Assembly: GCA_910577755.1 (NCBI GenBank) | Contig: CAJTNL010000011.1 | Coordinates: 10,934 to 74,933 of the forward strand | Length of the DNA stretch: 64,000 nucleotides | Source of the DNA: an uncultured Eubacteriales bacterium | GTDB taxonomy: Bacteria > Bacillota > Clostridia > Oscillospirales > Acutalibacteraceae | Direction of reading: 5' to 3' | Part shown: positions 62,917-64,000 of the stretch, piece by piece | Position numbering within the stretch: the first letter of the stretch is position 1 | Layout of the letters: each line of letters opens with the position of its first letter | Notes under the pieces: generated by a model | What the model was told of the DNA's origin: nothing | What the model saw: the letters and a program-made list of their open reading frames with translations, nothing else | The model's database searches: none | Translations under genes and position numbers: made by a program

Positions 62917-63021
62917 TTACGCCACAAATTTGAAGTCCTGCGGATTGTTCCGTATTTCTTCCATTGTGGCAAGGATTTCTTTCTCCGTGGGAATATCTAT
63001 CATCCCCACCGCCGTAAAATA
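62917..63021 (-). pseudogene. Out-of-frame C-terminal end of the serine recombinase
   Basis: In a frame shifted relative to the recombinase, the sequence reads YFTAVGM, then IDIPTEKEILATMEEIRN and NPQDFKFVA before TAA at 62919-62917. This is the C-terminus I expect for this recombinase family. One extra T in the run near 63020 would join it to the main frame. Confidence 0.7.
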
Positions 63022-64000
63022 AATATCACCTTCACATGGTTGTGACCGCTGGATTTGTCGCTGTTGTGGACTTCGATACGCTCAATCAGTGAATTGACAA
63101 GCGTAGGAGTAAGCTCCTTAATGTCGGTCATCTCCCGCAAAGTGCGTAAGAGAAGCCTTAAATCCACTACCCGCTGTTCGGCATTCTGCAAGGTCTGGCG
63201 GTTTTCTTCCACTTCCAGCGTCAATGCTTTCTGCTCCTTTTCATAGCTTTGGAGCATTTTAGCAAACCGTTCATCGGAGAGGATGCCGCCGGCGTTTTGC
63301 TCAAACACTTTTTCAATCAGTCTGTCAAATTCTGCTATCCGCTTTGTGCCGTTTTCTACAACCTTCTGAAATTTTTGGTATTCCTTCTGCCGCATGGCGT
63401 TATTTTTCTTGGCCAGCAGATACAGGAATACCAGCTCATAACAGCGTACAAAATCGGATAAGTCGCTGACAGCTTCCAGCACAAGACTTTCAAGGACAAT
63501 GTCACGGATATAGTGCATGGTGCAATTTCCTCTGCCTGATTTATATTGGGAACAGCGGAAATGCTCCTGCTTCCGTTTCATGCTCTTGGCGGCTACAAAG
63601 TGCATTTTCGATTTGCAGTCGTAGCAGTAGAGCAGTCCCGAAAAAAGGCTTGTCCTGCCAGTTTTCGTCGGTCTGCGCTTGTGTTTCCGAAGCTCCTGCA
63701 CCCTCAGCCAATGTTCCTCGGAGATGATGGCTTCCTGCATATCGGGTATGATTTGGTAATCTTCCTCGTTGTGCTGGATTTTCTTATGGACTTTGTAACT
63801 GACGGTAGTGCTTTTGAAATTGACGGCGCAGCCGGTGTACTGCCTGTTCTCAAGGATATAGCCAACGGTCGCCTGTTCCCACCCGCAAGGGTTTTTGGGG
63901 ACTTTCTGCGCATGTTTCCTGCCGATGGATTCAAAATAGACGGCGGGGGAGAGTATCTTTTCCCCCTCAAGCTGCCTTGCAATCTGCATCGGGCCTTTCC
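63000..64000 (-). CDS. Large serine recombinase (partial, C-terminal part)
   Basis: The N-terminal catalytic resolvase domain lies beyond the window. What remains begins in the DNA-binding recombinase domain (GPMQIARQLEGEKILSP, WEQATVGYILENRQYTG). It continues with the zinc beta-ribbon (FSGLLYCYDCKSKMHFV...CSQYKSGRGNCTMHYIRD) and a coiled coil (about the last 150 residues). Such enzymes excise and integrate Tn4451-like or conjugative elements. The reading frame ends early at VIFILRRWG because of a probable one-base loss, so about 33 native residues are lost. GC content is visibly higher than in the rest of the window, indicating transfer. The gene is open at the window edge. Confidence 0.9.
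   Translation of the reverse strand, partial: KGPMQIARQLEGEKILSPAVYFESIGRKHAQKVPKNPCGWEQATVGYILENRQYTGCAVNFKSTTVSYKVHKKIQHNEEDYQIIPDMQEAIISEEHWLRVQELRKHKRRPTKTGRTSLFSGLLYCYDCKSKMHFVAAKSMKRKQEHFRCSQYKSGRGNCTMHYIRDIVLESLVLEAVSDLSDFVRCYELVFLYLLAKKNNAMRQKEYQKFQKVVENGTKRIAEFDRLIEKVFEQNAGGILSDERFAKMLQSYEKEQKALTLEVEENRQTLQNAEQRVVDLRLLLRTLREMTDIKELTPTLVNSLIERIEVHNSDKSSGHNHVKVIFILRRWG

Noticed and set aside
1..64000. CRISPR array, rRNA or tRNA genes
   Set aside because: No regularly spaced repeats, no rRNA blocks and no tRNA T-loop/acceptor patterns were noticed on reading; a dedicated tRNA scan was not possible.

Overview
The window is an AT-rich, densely coded chromosomal segment of a low-GC, endospore-forming Firmicute. 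Sporulation genes (bofA, spoIIR), Gram-positive housekeeping clusters (secG-rnr; miaB-ylbF-mutS-mutL-miaA; ylmE-sepF-ylmH-divIVA-ileS-lspA-rluD), RNase J, GdpP and a BirA-controlled biotin operon all fit class Clostridia. A member of the Oscillospiraceae/Ruminococcaceae group is my best guess, but this is an inference from gene content and not a phylogeny.

Layout. 1-3.6 kb: a vitamin or metal ECF uptake operon whose ATPase gene fuses two ABC domains to a membrane S-component-like region. 4.0-6.4 kb, minus strand: iscU/nifU, nifS and rnhA. 6.8-20.9 kb: information processing and signalling genes (RNase J, GdpP, L9, DnaB, TilS, FtsH, and a divergent type IIA topoisomerase pair). 21-25.2 kb: secG, rnr, a DUF2508 gene, bofA, spoIIR. 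25.5-26.4 kb: a cysteine-rich conserved protein. 26.5-30.5 kb looks accessory: two gene remnants, a LysR regulator with a palindromic site and a divergent operon (a frameshifted small gene, an alpha/beta hydrolase, an aldo/keto reductase), and a small DUF4177-like protein. 30.5-38.6 kb: a TetR regulator, an M14-like amidohydrolase, and a methyltransferase-led nickel/peptide ABC importer operon. A nearly identical 20-nt motif lies upstream of both the hydrolase and the importer operon. 39.4-44.1 kb, minus strand: birA-bioY-bioB-bioD-bioA, with a consensus promoter, a BirA operator and an upstream gene's terminator superimposed on one inverted repeat. 44.9-61.6 kb: tRNA modification, mismatch repair, cell division, ileS, lspA, rluD, and a ComEA-like gene. 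61.6-62.0 kb: a non-coding stretch with an imperfect repeated element and hairpins, ending in a strong terminator. 62.1-64 kb: the decayed edge of a mobile element (RHH gene, frameshifted XRE gene, and a higher-GC large serine recombinase that is frameshifted near its C-terminus and runs off the window).

The most interesting material is regulatory and architectural: the fused ECF protein, the birA promoter/operator/terminator composite, the putative TetR-linked amidohydrolase/methyltransferase/importer regulon, and the repeated non-coding element after comEA. No CRISPR array, rRNA or tRNA gene was recognised.
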